A stretch of 64,000 nt of DNA from assembly GCA_016716335.1 (NCBI GenBank), contig JADJWN010000022.1, forward strand, positions 1 to 64,000, written 5' to 3'. Position 1 is the first letter of the stretch; each line of letters begins with the position of its first letter. Under the pieces are notes generated by a model. That model saw only the letters and a list, made by a program, of their open reading frames with translations, had not been told where the DNA came from and did not search any database. This document shows positions 9,799-18,863 of this stretch, piece after piece. Position numbers and translations under genes: made by a program. This DNA comes from Saprospiraceae bacterium (GTDB lineage Bacteria > Bacteroidota > Bacteroidia > Chitinophagales > Saprospiraceae).

Positions 9799-10558
9799 CT
9801 TACTAGTCGTAGCATCTCGCCACGTTTCCATATCCTCCCGGTTTCCAACATGAACCTGAAAAAAACCTTGCTAGTCGTAGCCCCTTGCTAGTCGTAGCAT
9901 CTCGCCACGTTTCCATATCCTTGCTAGTCGTAGCGTCACGCTACGATTCTATATCCTCCCGGTTTCCAACCGGAACCTGAAAAAAAACTTGCTAGTCGTA
10001 GCGTCTCGCTACGATTCCATATCCTCCCGGTTTCCAGCCGGAACCTGAAAAAAAACTTGCTAGTCGTAGCGTCTCGCTACGATTCCATATTCTCCCGGTT
10101 TCCAACCGGAACCTGAAAAAAAACTTGCTAGTCGTAGCGTCACGCTACGATTCCATATCTCCTCGGTTTCCAGCCGGAACCTGAAAAAACCCCTTGCTAG
10201 TCGTAGCGTCTCACTACGATTCCATACCTTGCTAGTCGTAGCATCTCGCCACGTTTCCATATCCTCCCGGTTTCCAGCCGGAACCTGAAAAAAAACTTGC
10301 TAGTCGTAGCGTCTCGCTACGATTCCATATTCTCCCGGTTTCCAGCTGGAACCTGAAAAAAAACTTGCTAGTCGTAGCGTCTCGCTACGATTCCATATTC
10401 TCCCGGTTTCCAGCCGGAACCTGAAAAAAAAACTTGCTAGTCGTAGCGTCACGCTACGATTCCATATTCTCCCGGTTTCCAGCCGGAACCTGAAAAAAAA
10501 CTTGCTAGTCGTAGCGTCTCGCTACGATTACATATCCCCTCGGATTCCAGCCGGAAAA
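9799..10558. repeat. Two-module palindromic tandem repeat array
   Basis: About 760 bp made of units of roughly 68 bp. Module A is CTAGTCGTAGC followed by a short loop and its complement (core CGTAGCG-TCT-CGCTACG). Module B is CCGGTTTCCAGCCGGAACC followed by a run of 6-9 A. I count 13 copies of A and 10 of B. The second, third and eighth A copies are followed directly by another A with no B. The loop of A varies (TCT or TCA), and three A copies read CGTAGCA-TCT-CGCCACG, where the two changed pairs become G-U wobbles in minus-strand RNA. The array sits between two convergent genes and contains no credible coding frame. Confidence 0.92.
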
Positions 10559-10666
10559 CCATAAAACAGCTTTTCGGATCACTCTGCTTCAATATATTTC
10601 AAACACTTTGCCGATAACACAGGCCAGGTGCCCAAACAAAATTATCCAAGCAGTAATTTAAGCCTC

Positions 10667-11194
10667 CTAAAGCTCAGCAAAAAAATTCTTCAATTCTGTA
10701 GCTTGTGAAGGTTTGATTCTGCCTGCAAGGATGAGTCTGAGCTCTCGTCTTCTGCTGGCACTTTCGTATTGTTTCTTTTCTTCATTGTTGATTGGTATCA
10801 CCTTAGGCACAGGCACAGGCTTTCCGGTTTTTGTATCTACTGCTACAAAGGAGAAATAGGCATGATTGGATTGTCTCGGATTGCTGCCGGTGATATCACA
10901 GGCTGATACTTCCACATAAATCTCTACCGAAGTATTGAAGGCACGGGTCACCACTGCGGTAATGGTGATCACATCTCCCAATTTTATAGGCTCGTGAAAT
11001 GAAATATGATCTACAGATGCTGTGGTGACCTGTGCACCACAGTGTTTACCTGCACATACTGCGGCCGCAATATCCATCCAGCGCATGAGGTAACCTCCCA
11101 TAAGATTGCCCATTGGATTGGTATCATTGGGCATGATCATTTCTGTCATAATGGTTCTGGACTCATTGACCAGTTTTTCCTTGATTGATTCCAT
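10667..11194 (-). CDS. Acyl-CoA thioesterase (hotdog fold)
   Basis: This 175-residue protein is predicted to hydrolyse acyl-CoA thioesters in the cytoplasm. The hotdog signature is visible: MIMPNDTNPMGNLMGGYLMRWMD, where the N..G pattern and the Asp of WMD fall where the active site of YciA/ACOT-like enzymes lies. It continues with ASVDHISFHEPIKLGDVI and AYFSFVAVD strands. The C-terminal 30 residues (RRRELRLILAGRIKP) extend beyond the single hotdog domain. The ATG at 11194 directly abuts the stop codon of lipB, so the two are almost surely co-transcribed. A link to fatty-acid-derived cofactor supply is possible but only inferred from position. Confidence 0.88.
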   Translation of the reverse strand: MESIKEKLVNESRTIMTEMIMPNDTNPMGNLMGGYLMRWMDIAAAVCAGKHCGAQVTTASVDHISFHEPIKLGDVITITAVVTRAFNTSVEIYVEVSACDITGSNPRQSNHAYFSFVAVDTKTGKPVPVPKVIPINNEEKKQYESASRRRELRLILAGRIKPSQATELKNFFAEL

Positions 11195-11980
11195 TTATCT
11201 ATGATTGTCGTTCAAAAATTCAAATCCAAAAATTTCTGCCATTTTACCTTTCAACAGATCTCCTACCTTAAAAATATCCTGTTTAAAACCCAATTCCTTT
11301 TCAAGAGAAGTCACTGTCTTGTCAGGTTCCTGAATACCACATGGGATTATTTTATCAAAATAACTCAAATCAGTATTTACATTAAAGGCAAAACCATGCA
11401 TACTCACCCAGCGGGACAAATGCACCCCAATCGCACATATTTTTCTGAACTTATTGCTGGTCCTATCCGGTGGCAACCATACACCTGTGTAATCTTTGAT
11501 TCTGATGCCTTCCAGACCGAATTCTGCAATAGTCTGAATGATGCTTTCCTCCAGGAAGCGCACATACTTGTGTACATCCCTGAAAAAATCTTCCAGGTCA
11601 AATACCGGATATCCGGTGATTTGCCCGGGTCCATGGTAGGTAATATCTCCTCCCCGATTGATTTTAAAGAACTCGATGCTTTCCAGTTTTATCTCCTCCT
11701 CGTTCAGCAAAAGGTGTTCCATCGAACCACTCTTACCTAAAGTGTACACATGATTGTGTTCGCAAAAAATCAGATGATGAAGGGGCATATAATCCTGTAC
11801 TACTGCTTTTTTCGCATGTATCAGTTGTTGATGCAGCATAGTCTGATAGTCCCACACCTCCGCGTAGGATTTCCCCTGTATCCATTCAAAGCGTACCCGG
11901 GGTTTTCTATGCCGGCCGATCGTTGTATCCTGATTTACAATAGATAGATTCAAATCTGTTTTCATTAAAACGTGATGCAT
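11195..11980 (-). CDS. lipB: Octanoyltransferase LipB
   Basis: Transfers octanoyl groups from acyl carrier protein to lipoyl domains, the first step of lipoate assembly. The signature RGGDITYHGPGQITGYPVFDL is complete. The catalytic lysine lies in KICAIGVHLSRWVSMHGFAFNV and the catalytic cysteine in IIPCGI. The length of about 261 residues is slightly above the usual 210-240 because of an N-terminal extension of about 25 residues. I chose the ATG at 11980; an upstream TTG at 11989 and an internal ATG at 11965 are alternatives. The stop codon touches the thioesterase start. No lipoyl synthase gene is next to it in this window. Confidence 0.93.
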   Translation of the reverse strand: MHHVLMKTDLNLSIVNQDTTIGRHRKPRVRFEWIQGKSYAEVWDYQTMLHQQLIHAKKAVVQDYMPLHHLIFCEHNHVYTLGKSGSMEHLLLNEEEIKLESIEFFKINRGGDITYHGPGQITGYPVFDLEDFFRDVHKYVRFLEESIIQTIAEFGLEGIRIKDYTGVWLPPDRTSNKFRKICAIGVHLSRWVSMHGFAFNVNTDLSYFDKIIPCGIQEPDKTVTSLEKELGFKQDIFKVGDLLKGKMAEIFGFEFLNDNHR

Positions 11981-12005
11981 TTCCAACAATTATCGGGCAT
12001 CAGGG

Positions 12006-12036
12006 TTGACAATAAAGCAGCAAAGGTCTATATTTG
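12006..12036 (+). promoter_or_regulatory. Bacteroidota-type promoter for the thioredoxin-dockerin gene
   Basis: TTG at 12006-12008 and TATATTTG at 12029-12036 are separated by 20 bp. This matches the TTG / TAnnTTTG promoter layout of this phylum. The start codon is 21 bp downstream. Confidence 0.6.
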
Positions 12037-12056
12037 TATATTAATTCAAAGTAAAT

Positions 12057-13103
12057 ATGAAAAACTTCCCTGGATTTGCCCTCACCTCTTTAATCGCTGC
12101 AGTGCTTTTTGTGACTGTACCGTCGGTCACTTTTGCACAATACACCATGCATAATTTTACAGTGACAGATTCGGATGGCAACACCCACAACCTGTACACC
12201 AGCCACCTGGATCAGGGAAAGACGGTGGTGATAAAGTTTTTCTTTACTACCTGTCCGCCTTGTATAGCCCTGGCACCCTGGTGGCAGCAGCGCAATGTAG
12301 CCTGGGGCAACAATCAGCATGACACCCGATTCTTTGAAGTCACCATACTGGGCAGTGACAATAATGTCAAAGTGGCAAACTACAAAAACACCTATGGCCT
12401 TACTGTGATTGGCGTAGGTAGTGATGGTGGCTCAGCCTCTGTGGTTCAGCCGTTCCAGTTGGGCAACTATGGACCTTTCTGGGGTACCCCTTCATTTGCG
12501 GTCATAGCACCTGACAGGACATTGCATTATCCTGTCCAGACCAGCGAACTGGATGCTGTCATTGCCTCTACGGGAGCACAAATGCCCGGTGCGGGTCCCG
12601 CTCCGACACAGGTGCAGGTCAATCTTCAAACTCCCGGAGGTGTAGCCATACCCAACAATGCGGTTAAATTCTTTCTTAAACCATTGAACGCATCCACCCC
12701 TAAGATAGAAATACCCAAAAATGCCAACGGGCAATATACTTTCACTTATCCATCTTCATTGTATCCTGAAATGACCAATCCCGTAGTAATCATGGAAAGC
12801 GTGGGTGCCGCCTACGAACCCGCCATCACTGCATTTGACCTGGTATTGATCCAAAAACATATACTTGGACTCACTCCTTTTGAGCATGCTTACCAGACGA
12901 TGGCGGCTGATGTGGATGGAAATGACAAGGTGACAGCCGCAGATCTGGTAGTAATACGTAAGCTTATACTTGGATTGATTGATGAGTTCCCCAATGGTGT
13001 GCCGAGCTACAAGAGTATTCCTGCCTTCCAGCCGGTGACCCCCAATCCGGGACAATCTACAGCGATAAATATGTTTGTTTTCAAAATGGGAAATGTGAAT
13101 TAG
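12057..13103 (+). CDS. Exported thioredoxin-fold protein with dockerin-like C-terminus
   Basis: A 348-residue protein with a signal peptide (cleavage likely after VTFAQ, residue 28). A thioredoxin-like domain of about 150 residues has the redox motif TTCPPC at residues 64-69 and a cis-Pro-like WGTPSFAVI at 142-150. A beta-rich linker rich in Pro and Ala follows. Residues 257-307 hold two calcium-loop-like helices: ITAFDLVLIQKHILGL, then DVDGNDKVTAADLVVIRKLI. This matches a dockerin-type repeat. The thioredoxin part should act on disulfides outside the cytoplasm; the dockerin-like part may mediate calcium-dependent folding or attachment. No cohesin is visible in the window. It is transcribed from its own promoter and divergent from lipB. 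Confidence 0.82.
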   Translation: MKNFPGFALTSLIAAVLFVTVPSVTFAQYTMHNFTVTDSDGNTHNLYTSHLDQGKTVVIKFFFTTCPPCIALAPWWQQRNVAWGNNQHDTRFFEVTILGSDNNVKVANYKNTYGLTVIGVGSDGGSASVVQPFQLGNYGPFWGTPSFAVIAPDRTLHYPVQTSELDAVIASTGAQMPGAGPAPTQVQVNLQTPGGVAIPNNAVKFFLKPLNASTPKIEIPKNANGQYTFTYPSSLYPEMTNPVVIMESVGAAYEPAITAFDLVLIQKHILGLTPFEHAYQTMAADVDGNDKVTAADLVVIRKLILGLIDEFPNGVPSYKSIPAFQPVTPNPGQSTAINMFVFKMGNVN

Positions 13104-13148
13104 TACCGCAGACTAAAAAAAATCAAGGATTTATTTGAATTTTTTACC

Positions 13149-13176
13149 TTGATTTCATCCAGGATGATTATCTTTG
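13149..13176 (+). promoter_or_regulatory. Promoter for ribosomal protein L31
   Basis: TTG at 13149-13151 and TATCTTTG at 13169-13176 are separated by 17 bp, matching the phylum-specific layout. The ATG follows 49 bp downstream. A weak 9-bp inverted repeat (about 13120-13155) that may terminate the upstream gene overlaps the TTG box. Confidence 0.6.
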
Positions 13177-13224
13177 CGCTCCTGTTTGGAAAAACAGTTT
13201 TATTCACAAGTTAAGTTTAGTCCG

Positions 13225-13482
13225 ATGAAGAAGGATATTCACCCTCAAGATTACAGATTGGTAGTATTCAAAGATATCTCCAATGACGAGATGTTTCTTA
13301 CCCGTTCGTGTGCCAAAACCAGAGAAACCATCACCTACACAGACGGTAAGGAATATCCTTTGGTTAAAATGGAAATATCTTCTTTCTCTCACCCTTTCTT
13401 TACCGGAAAGGTGAAGTTTGTAGATACTGCCGGTAGAATTGACAAGTTCAATAAGAAATTTGCGAAATTCGCAAAGCAATAA
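13225..13482 (+). CDS. rpmE2: 50S ribosomal protein L31, type B
   Basis: An 85-residue component of the large ribosomal subunit. The sequence MKKDIHPQDYRLVVFKDISN, then EYPLVKMEISSFSHPFFTGK and DTAGRIDKFNKKF, is the classic type B pattern, which lacks the CxxC zinc ligands of type A. In many bacteria the zinc-free form replaces the zinc-binding form under zinc limitation; in Bacteroidota it is usually the only copy, so no zinc regulation is implied here. I chose the ATG at 13225 over an upstream in-frame start at 13174 because it matches the family N-terminus and lies downstream of the promoter. A strong terminator follows, so it is monocistronic. Confidence 0.95.
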   Translation: MKKDIHPQDYRLVVFKDISNDEMFLTRSCAKTRETITYTDGKEYPLVKMEISSFSHPFFTGKVKFVDTAGRIDKFNKKFAKFAKQ

Positions 13483-13505
13483 TTTTGATTTTGCACAAGT
13501 TACAT

Positions 13506-13534
13506 AAAAAGCCCGGCAATGTTGGGCTTTTTTA
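13506..13534 (+). terminator. Intrinsic terminator of rpmE2
   Basis: An A-rich lead, AAAAAGCCC pairing with GGGCTTTTTT around a short loop, and a T tract make a textbook rho-independent terminator 24 bp past the L31 stop. Confidence 0.9.
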
Positions 13535-13552
13535 GTTTATTCAATTCACATT

Positions 13553-14785
13553 ATGAGTGCTGTATTGCCTGAAAATCTGATATTTTTCTGCGATGATCAC
13601 TGGAATCATTTGCTGCCTCTGACCTATACCCGTCCCATCTGTGAGCTCAGGGTAGGCATACTTACTATAAGAGAAAAATGGGAGCAGTGGCTGGGCATAT
13701 CAAGATCAAGCTATATCACTCAGGATTATCTGTCTGAAAAATTCCCTCTGGAGATCGCTTCAGACAATCTGCTGATTAATTCCACCGTGCTGCCTGACAG
13801 CCATCTGCTCGGATATGTCAAACAGATTCAGACCAATGAATCTCTCGTGTACGGTGATGAACTGATTGCAGCCCGGCTCAGTGCAGCACAGCTCAATGCC
13901 AGTGATCTGGGTCAGAGTTTTGACCAGCTTAAAAAAATAGATCTCAGCAGAGATGAAAATCTAAGGTTAAAGCGTATTACCAGAGTATTCCATTTATTCT
14001 CATACAACGGTGAAGAAATTCACTCTGATTTTGCCTTGATCACCTTCGGGAGGAAATCTGCTACGCTGTCTGAAAGCAACCGTATATTCGGCAAATATCC
14101 GGTTTTTGCAGAGGAAGGGGTGCAGGCAGAATGTGCAATTATCAATACGAATGACGGTCCGGTTTACCTGGGAAGAAATGCCGAAATCATGGAGGGTTCG
14201 ATGATCAGGGGTCCTTTTGCCCTGGGAGAGAACAGCATGATAAAAATGGGAGCAAAAATATATGGTGACACCACAGTAGGTCCGGGTTGTAAAGTTGGCG
14301 GAGAGGTAAATAATGCCGTATTCATCGGTAATGCAAACAAAGGACATGACGGGTTTCTGGGCAACAGTGTGATCGGAGAATGGTGCAACCTCGGGGCAGA
14401 CAGCAATAACTCCAACCTCAAGAACAATTATCTCCCCGTAAAACTCTGGTCTTATGTAAAGGAGGGTTTTGAGAATACCGGATTACAGTTTGCGGACTTA
14501 TCATGGGCGACCACTTCCAAATGCGGTATCAACACCATGTTCAATACCGGTACAGTTGTGGGAGTGGCAGCCAATACATACGGAGATGGTTTCCCCCGCA
14601 ACTTTATTCCATCCTTTTCATGGGGTGGAGCATCCGGATTTATCACACATCAGCTGGAAAAAGCCATTGAAACCGCAGAAATTGTGATGAAGCGGAGAGG
14701 TAAAACCCTTGATGAGGCAGACAAAAAAATACTTAACTGGATATTCTCTCATGCAGCCAGATACAGAACCTGGGAAAAACATTAA
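13553..14785 (+). CDS. GlmU-like sugar-nucleotidyltransferase family protein
   Basis: A 410-residue protein. The first 190 residues have a degenerate nucleotidyltransferase-like fold (LIFFCDDHWNHLLPLTYTRPICELRVG, typical of the NTP_transf_4 family). The rest is a left-handed beta-helix with hexapeptide-type turns (GPVYLGRNAEIMEGSMIRGPFALGENSMIKMGAKIYG) and an NxxFIGNANKGHDGFLGNSVIGEWCNLGA stretch. Proteins of this family are fused like GlmU but lack its canonical GxGTRM nucleotide loop, and their substrate is not established; a sugar-1-phosphate is likely. It starts 19 bp after the rpmE2 terminator. No other cell-envelope sugar gene lies next to it. Confidence 0.8.
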   Translation: MSAVLPENLIFFCDDHWNHLLPLTYTRPICELRVGILTIREKWEQWLGISRSSYITQDYLSEKFPLEIASDNLLINSTVLPDSHLLGYVKQIQTNESLVYGDELIAARLSAAQLNASDLGQSFDQLKKIDLSRDENLRLKRITRVFHLFSYNGEEIHSDFALITFGRKSATLSESNRIFGKYPVFAEEGVQAECAIINTNDGPVYLGRNAEIMEGSMIRGPFALGENSMIKMGAKIYGDTTVGPGCKVGGEVNNAVFIGNANKGHDGFLGNSVIGEWCNLGADSNNSNLKNNYLPVKLWSYVKEGFENTGLQFADLSWATTSKCGINTMFNTGTVVGVAANTYGDGFPRNFIPSFSWGGASGFITHQLEKAIETAEIVMKRRGKTLDEADKKILNWIFSHAARYRTWEKH

Positions 14786-14889
14786 CCTGAATTCTTCCGG
14801 AACTTAATTTCCATGAGCCCCGGTAAAATTTAATCCGGTGCTATCACAAACAATTTTTATTTCAAAAACTTATTCACAAAAATATCAAC

Positions 14890-15825
14890 TTGAAAACCAA
14901 AGCCGTCCTTTTCGGAATTGCAGTAGGTGATGCTCTGGGAGTACCTGTGGAGTTTAACGGCCGCAGTTTGCTTCGGAAAAATCCCGTCACAGATATGAGG
15001 GCTTATGGCTCACATCTGCAACCCGCCGGCACCTGGTCAGATGACAGTTCGTTGAGTTTTTGTCTGGCCGAAAGCCTGTGCGGGACATTTGATCTTCACG
15101 ATATTGCATTTACCTGTGCATCATGGTTTTATGATAATACCTGGACTGCAAGAGGACAGGTATTTGATATAGGCAATGCCACCAGACTTGCACTCGAAAA
15201 CATCAAAAATGGGGTGCATCCGGCATTGGCCGGTGGTGATACCGAATCCTCCAATGGAAACGGCTCATTGATGCGTATCGCCCCACTTCTTTTTTATATT
15301 GCCGACAAAGCTGTTGACCAGCGGTTTGAGACAACCCGCCAGGTTTCCTCCATCACGCACAGACACATACGATCCGTTTTATCCTGCTTCATTTATATGG
15401 AATTTGGAAGGTACCTTCTGCAAGGTTTTTCACTCAGAGAGGCATATAACAGCATGCAGCACACACTGAATGAATTCTTGGCGACCCAAAACTTCCCAGC
15501 GGGAGAAATCGCACTATTTGACAGAATATTAAAATCGGATATTTCTACATTATCTTCTGATGAAATCAACAGCACAGGTTATGTACTCCATACGCTGGAA
15601 GCCTCTCTATGGTGTCTGCTGACCACAGACCGATTTGAAGATGCGGTACTCAAGGCTGTAAATCTGGGAGATGATACAGACACCACAGGTGCCGTAACCG
15701 GGGCATGGGCAGGTCTCCATTATGGATTTGATGCCATTCCATCACAATGGATCAACGCTTTGGCAAGGAGCAAGGATATAGCAAATCTGGCGGCAAAACT
15801 GTCGGAAAGATGGCCTGTACCATGA
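14890..15825 (+). CDS. ADP-ribosylglycohydrolase family protein
   Basis: A 311-residue enzyme of the DraG/ARH family, which removes ADP-ribose from proteins or small molecules using two metal ions. The conserved blocks are all present: GIAVGDALGVPVEF near the N-terminus, WSDDSS (the TDDT-type metal site), NGNGSLMRIAP in the middle, and NLGDDTDTTGAVTGAWAG with the second metal-binding DDTD near the C-terminus. The start is a TTG at 14890; no ATG exists upstream of the GDALG motif in this frame. It converges with trpA. No partner ADP-ribosyltransferase is recognisable nearby, so it is more likely general ADP-ribose turnover than nitrogenase control. Confidence 0.9.
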   Translation: MKTKAVLFGIAVGDALGVPVEFNGRSLLRKNPVTDMRAYGSHLQPAGTWSDDSSLSFCLAESLCGTFDLHDIAFTCASWFYDNTWTARGQVFDIGNATRLALENIKNGVHPALAGGDTESSNGNGSLMRIAPLLFYIADKAVDQRFETTRQVSSITHRHIRSVLSCFIYMEFGRYLLQGFSLREAYNSMQHTLNEFLATQNFPAGEIALFDRILKSDISTLSSDEINSTGYVLHTLEASLWCLLTTDRFEDAVLKAVNLGDDTDTTGAVTGAWAGLHYGFDAIPSQWINALARSKDIANLAAKLSERWPVP

Positions 15826-15930
15826 TATTCTAAACCTTTAAATACGTGTCTCCCGGCTAAACTTGATAACGAACACCCTGAAGTTTTCAGAGGCATTCAT
15901 GCTGTCAAGGTAAAATGTCTTGATAGTCTC

Positions 15931-16701
15931 CTATCGGATACTCTGCATAAAATTTTCCACTTTATCCTCCAGACTGCCCTCTGCCTCCAATGCTCTGATA
16001 AATGCACTGCCGATGATCACCCCATGAGCATGCCGGCAGGCAATTGCTCTCGTTTCAGCATTATGAATCCCGAATCCAATAAGCACAGGAGTACTCAGAT
16101 GCATGGACTCAATTCTCTGAAAATATCGGATCTGATCTTCCGAAAACGCTCCCTGCTGTCCCGTAATGGCAGACTGTGATACCACATACAGAAAGGCACT
16201 GCTCAAATCAGCGGCTTTCCTGATTCTTTCTTCAGAAGTAAGCGGTGTCACCAGAAAGCTGATTTCCATTCCACAACTTTCAAAAAGGGATTGATACTCC
16301 TGCTCAAAAATCTCCATAGGAAGGTCCGGAATGATCATGCCACGAATGCCGGCAGCTGAGGCATCCAGTACAAAGCTTTCCGCTCCGTACTGCAACATCT
16401 GATTGTAGTACCCCATCATGATGACAGGTATGGAAGTTGTATTGACGGCCTGTGCTACCTGACTGAACAGTTTTCGGATATTCATCCCGTTCTTCAATGC
16501 CTTTTCGCTGCTCCTCTGTATGGTCTGTCCATCAGCCAGTGGATCAGAATAAGGCATCCCCAGTTCTATCAGATCTGCTCCGTGAGCCTCGAGCAGCCTG
16601 ATGATTTCTACCGTATCCTCCGGGCCGGGATAGCCCGCAGTGAAGTAAATATTGAGTACATCCCTGCCTTTTTTCAAAATGCTTTCTCTGATGGTTTGCA
16701 T
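15931..16701 (-). CDS. trpA: Tryptophan synthase alpha chain
   Basis: Cleaves indole-3-glycerol phosphate to indole and glyceraldehyde 3-phosphate within the alpha2-beta2 complex. The 256-residue length is normal. The catalytic Glu lies in DLIELGMPYSDPLADGQTIQ and the catalytic Asp in SDPLADG. The phosphate-binding loop near the C-terminus reads VLIGFGIHNAETRA and GVIIGSAFIRAL. The ATG at 16701 lies 1 bp after the trpB stop, so trpB and trpA form an operon. None of the other trp genes are adjacent, so the pathway is split in this genome. Confidence 0.96.
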   Translation of the reverse strand: MQTIRESILKKGRDVLNIYFTAGYPGPEDTVEIIRLLEAHGADLIELGMPYSDPLADGQTIQRSSEKALKNGMNIRKLFSQVAQAVNTTSIPVIMMGYYNQMLQYGAESFVLDASAAGIRGMIIPDLPMEIFEQEYQSLFESCGMEISFLVTPLTSEERIRKAADLSSAFLYVVSQSAITGQQGAFSEDQIRYFQRIESMHLSTPVLIGFGIHNAETRAIACRHAHGVIIGSAFIRALEAEGSLEDKVENFMQSIR

Positions 16702-16702
16702 G

Positions 16703-17923
16703 TTATAGTTCTATCTTATGCTGTTCAATATAAGTCAGATAGGTATTCAGGTCTTTGTCACCCCTGCCGGACAGGCACAACACCGCCACTGCATCAGGCC
16801 CGGCATTCAATCGTAATACGGCGAGGGCATGTGCTGTCTCCAATGCCGGAATTATGCCTTCAGTCCTTGCCAGTTGTATGACTGCATCCATCGCTTCGTC
16901 ATCGGTGGCTGGATGCACCTCCGCTCTGCCCGTCCGGATCAGATGGGCATGCAATGGCCCGATACCCGGATAATCCAGTCCTGCGGACAATGAGTAAGGC
17001 TCCATGATCTGTCCGTCTTCATTTTGCATCAACAAGGTCATGCAACCGTGGATGATACCCTTGCTGCCCAGAATACTGGTAGCTGCCGAATGTCCGGAGT
17101 CTATACCTTTGCCGGCAGCTTCCGCCAGTACCAGTTTTACTCTTTGATCATCCAGATAATGATAAAATGCTCCGGCTGCATTACTGCCTCCTCCCACACA
17201 GGCAATCACATAATCAGGATAATCCCTGCCGGTCTGTTCTTGCAGCTGCCATTGAATTTCCTCGCTGATTACTGATTGAAACCGTGGCACCATATCAGGA
17301 TAAGGATGAGGTCCGATGGCTGAACCTATGATATAATGGGTATTTTCGGCATGGTTTATCCAGTCCCTTATCGCTTCATTGGTTGCATCTTTGAGGGTTT
17401 TGCTGCCGCTTTCAGCAGGTATGACTTTAGCTCCCAGCATTTTCATCCTTGCTACATTGGGTGCCTGACGTTCAATATCCACGGCTCCCATATACACTAC
17501 ACATTCCAATCCGGCAAGCGCACACACCGTAGCAGTAGCGACACCATGCTGGCCGGCTCCCGTTTCGGCGATTATCCTTTTTTTGCCCAGTCTTCTGGCC
17601 AGCAATATCTGACCTATGGTGTTGTTGATTTTGTGTGCTCCCGTATGATTCAGGTCTTCTCTCTTAAGATAAACAGTAAATCCAAGCAACTTCGATAAGT
17701 TATCTGCTCTGTATAAAGGAGAGGGTCTGCCTACATAATGCTTCAACAAGTCCCGGAACTCTGTCTGAAACTGAGTGTCGCCCATGATTTCCATATATTT
17801 CCGGCGGATTTCCTCCACATTGGCATACAGCATTTCAGGTATAAATGCACCGCCAAATTCTCCGTAAAAACCATCCTGCGTCACAGCGAAGGCGGATTCT
17901 TTTTGTGTAAAACCGGTTACCAT
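16703..17923 (-). CDS. trpB: Tryptophan synthase beta chain
   Basis: Condenses indole with serine using pyridoxal phosphate. The enzyme is about 406 residues, a normal length. The PLP lysine lies in REDLNHTGAHKINNTIGQ, the phosphate-binding glycine loop is CVGGGSNAAGAFYHY, and the AETGAGQHGVATATVCAL signature is complete. I chose the ATG at 17923; a TTG three codons upstream is possible. A TAGCTTTG box (minus strand, 17952-17959) lies about 30 bp upstream and may be the minus-7 element of the operon promoter, although no clear TTG partner is seen. It is co-transcribed with trpA. Confidence 0.96.
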   Translation of the reverse strand: MVTGFTQKESAFAVTQDGFYGEFGGAFIPEMLYANVEEIRRKYMEIMGDTQFQTEFRDLLKHYVGRPSPLYRADNLSKLLGFTVYLKREDLNHTGAHKINNTIGQILLARRLGKKRIIAETGAGQHGVATATVCALAGLECVVYMGAVDIERQAPNVARMKMLGAKVIPAESGSKTLKDATNEAIRDWINHAENTHYIIGSAIGPHPYPDMVPRFQSVISEEIQWQLQEQTGRDYPDYVIACVGGGSNAAGAFYHYLDDQRVKLVLAEAAGKGIDSGHSAATSILGSKGIIHGCMTLLMQNEDGQIMEPYSLSAGLDYPGIGPLHAHLIRTGRAEVHPATDDEAMDAVIQLARTEGIIPALETAHALAVLRLNAGPDAVAVLCLSGRGDKDLNTYLTYIEQHKIEL

Positions 17924-18120
17924 TTTCAACAAATCTCTGTTCTGAATCGGACAAAGCTATAAAAACATAATCTGAGCCACGGTACATAAAGACCTAAAAA
18001 GTGCAAAAAATACCGCAGATTGCCCCTTGGACTGAAACGATTCTCTTTAGGATTCATTCTCAGAATAATTCAATAATGTGCTATAAATTCATTTTATTTG
18101 TCGGGTATTCACAATGTGTC

Positions 18121-18863
18121 ATGGAAAAGAAAAAGTTTGCACCGGAGTTCAGATATTACATGTTCTACAAGCCCTATGATGTGCTCAATCAGTTCACTAA
18201 GGAGAGACCGGAACACCGCACACTGGCAGACTATCTTAAAGTAGAAAAAGATGTGTATCCTGTGGGCAGATTGGACAAAGATTCAGAAGGTCTGGTTTTG
18301 CTGACAAACAATGCACGACTCAATGCACTGTTGTTATCTCCGGCACAAAAACACAAGCGCACATACCTGGTACAGGTGGATGGAGACATCACACCCCAGG
18401 CTGTGGCAGCATTGCAGCAGGGAGTGGAAATAAAATTAGACTCCGGACCCTACAATACTTTGCCATGCAGCGTAAAAAAACTTAGTAAGGCTCCTGCGTT
18501 ACCTGATAGAAACCCTCCTGTACGTTACAGAAAACTGATTCCTACCAGTTGGATAAAAATAGAACTCAAAGAAGGTAAAAACCGTCAGATACGCAAATGC
18601 TGGCTAAGGTTGGCTTTCCTGTGCTGAGACTGGTGCGGGTGCAGATAGAAGAGCTCAAGCTGGGTACACTACAGCCCGGACAATACCAATCATTGGATGA
18701 AACCTCGGTTTTGACATTGTTGAAAATATCGGCGGAAGCACTGAACAAGCCCAAAAAGTCAGTGACTAAGAAAGCTGCACCTGATAAAAAAACAGATAAC
18801 TCCAAAAAGTATTTTACGAGCAAAACCACCAAGTCACCGGTTACCCGCAGAAAAAAAACCTGA
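18121..18863 (+). CDS. rRNA pseudouridine synthase, RsuA/RluE-like (frameshifted)
   Basis: Isomerises a uridine in ribosomal RNA. The motif VYPVGRLDKDSEGLVLLTNN holds the catalytic Asp. The C-terminal region GKNRQIRK / MLAKVGFPVLRLVRVQI is typical of the family, but its two halves lie in different frames: a single A is missing in the run at about 18596, where the frame goes off. With that base the protein would be about 247 residues and end in a Lys-rich tail (KKSVTKKAAPDKK). The N-terminal S4 domain found in RsuA is absent, as in RluE. The ATG at 18121 fits the family start better than the frame opening at 18001. Confidence 0.88.

Noticed and set aside
10060..10260. Protein-coding frame of 66 codons on the minus strand
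   Set aside because: It lies wholly inside the palindromic array and only repeats the repeat sequence; no family resemblance.
9799..10558. CRISPR array
   Set aside because: Repeat units are adjacent and of two kinds, with no unique spacers between them and no cas genes in the window.
13120..13155. Terminator after the thioredoxin-dockerin gene
   Set aside because: The stem is 9 bp with a long loop and overlaps the promoter of rpmE2, so it was not listed as a separate site.
18560..18640. Programmed frameshift in the pseudouridine synthase
   Set aside because: The break is an ordinary one-base loss at an A run, and similar breaks occur in many unrelated genes of the window.
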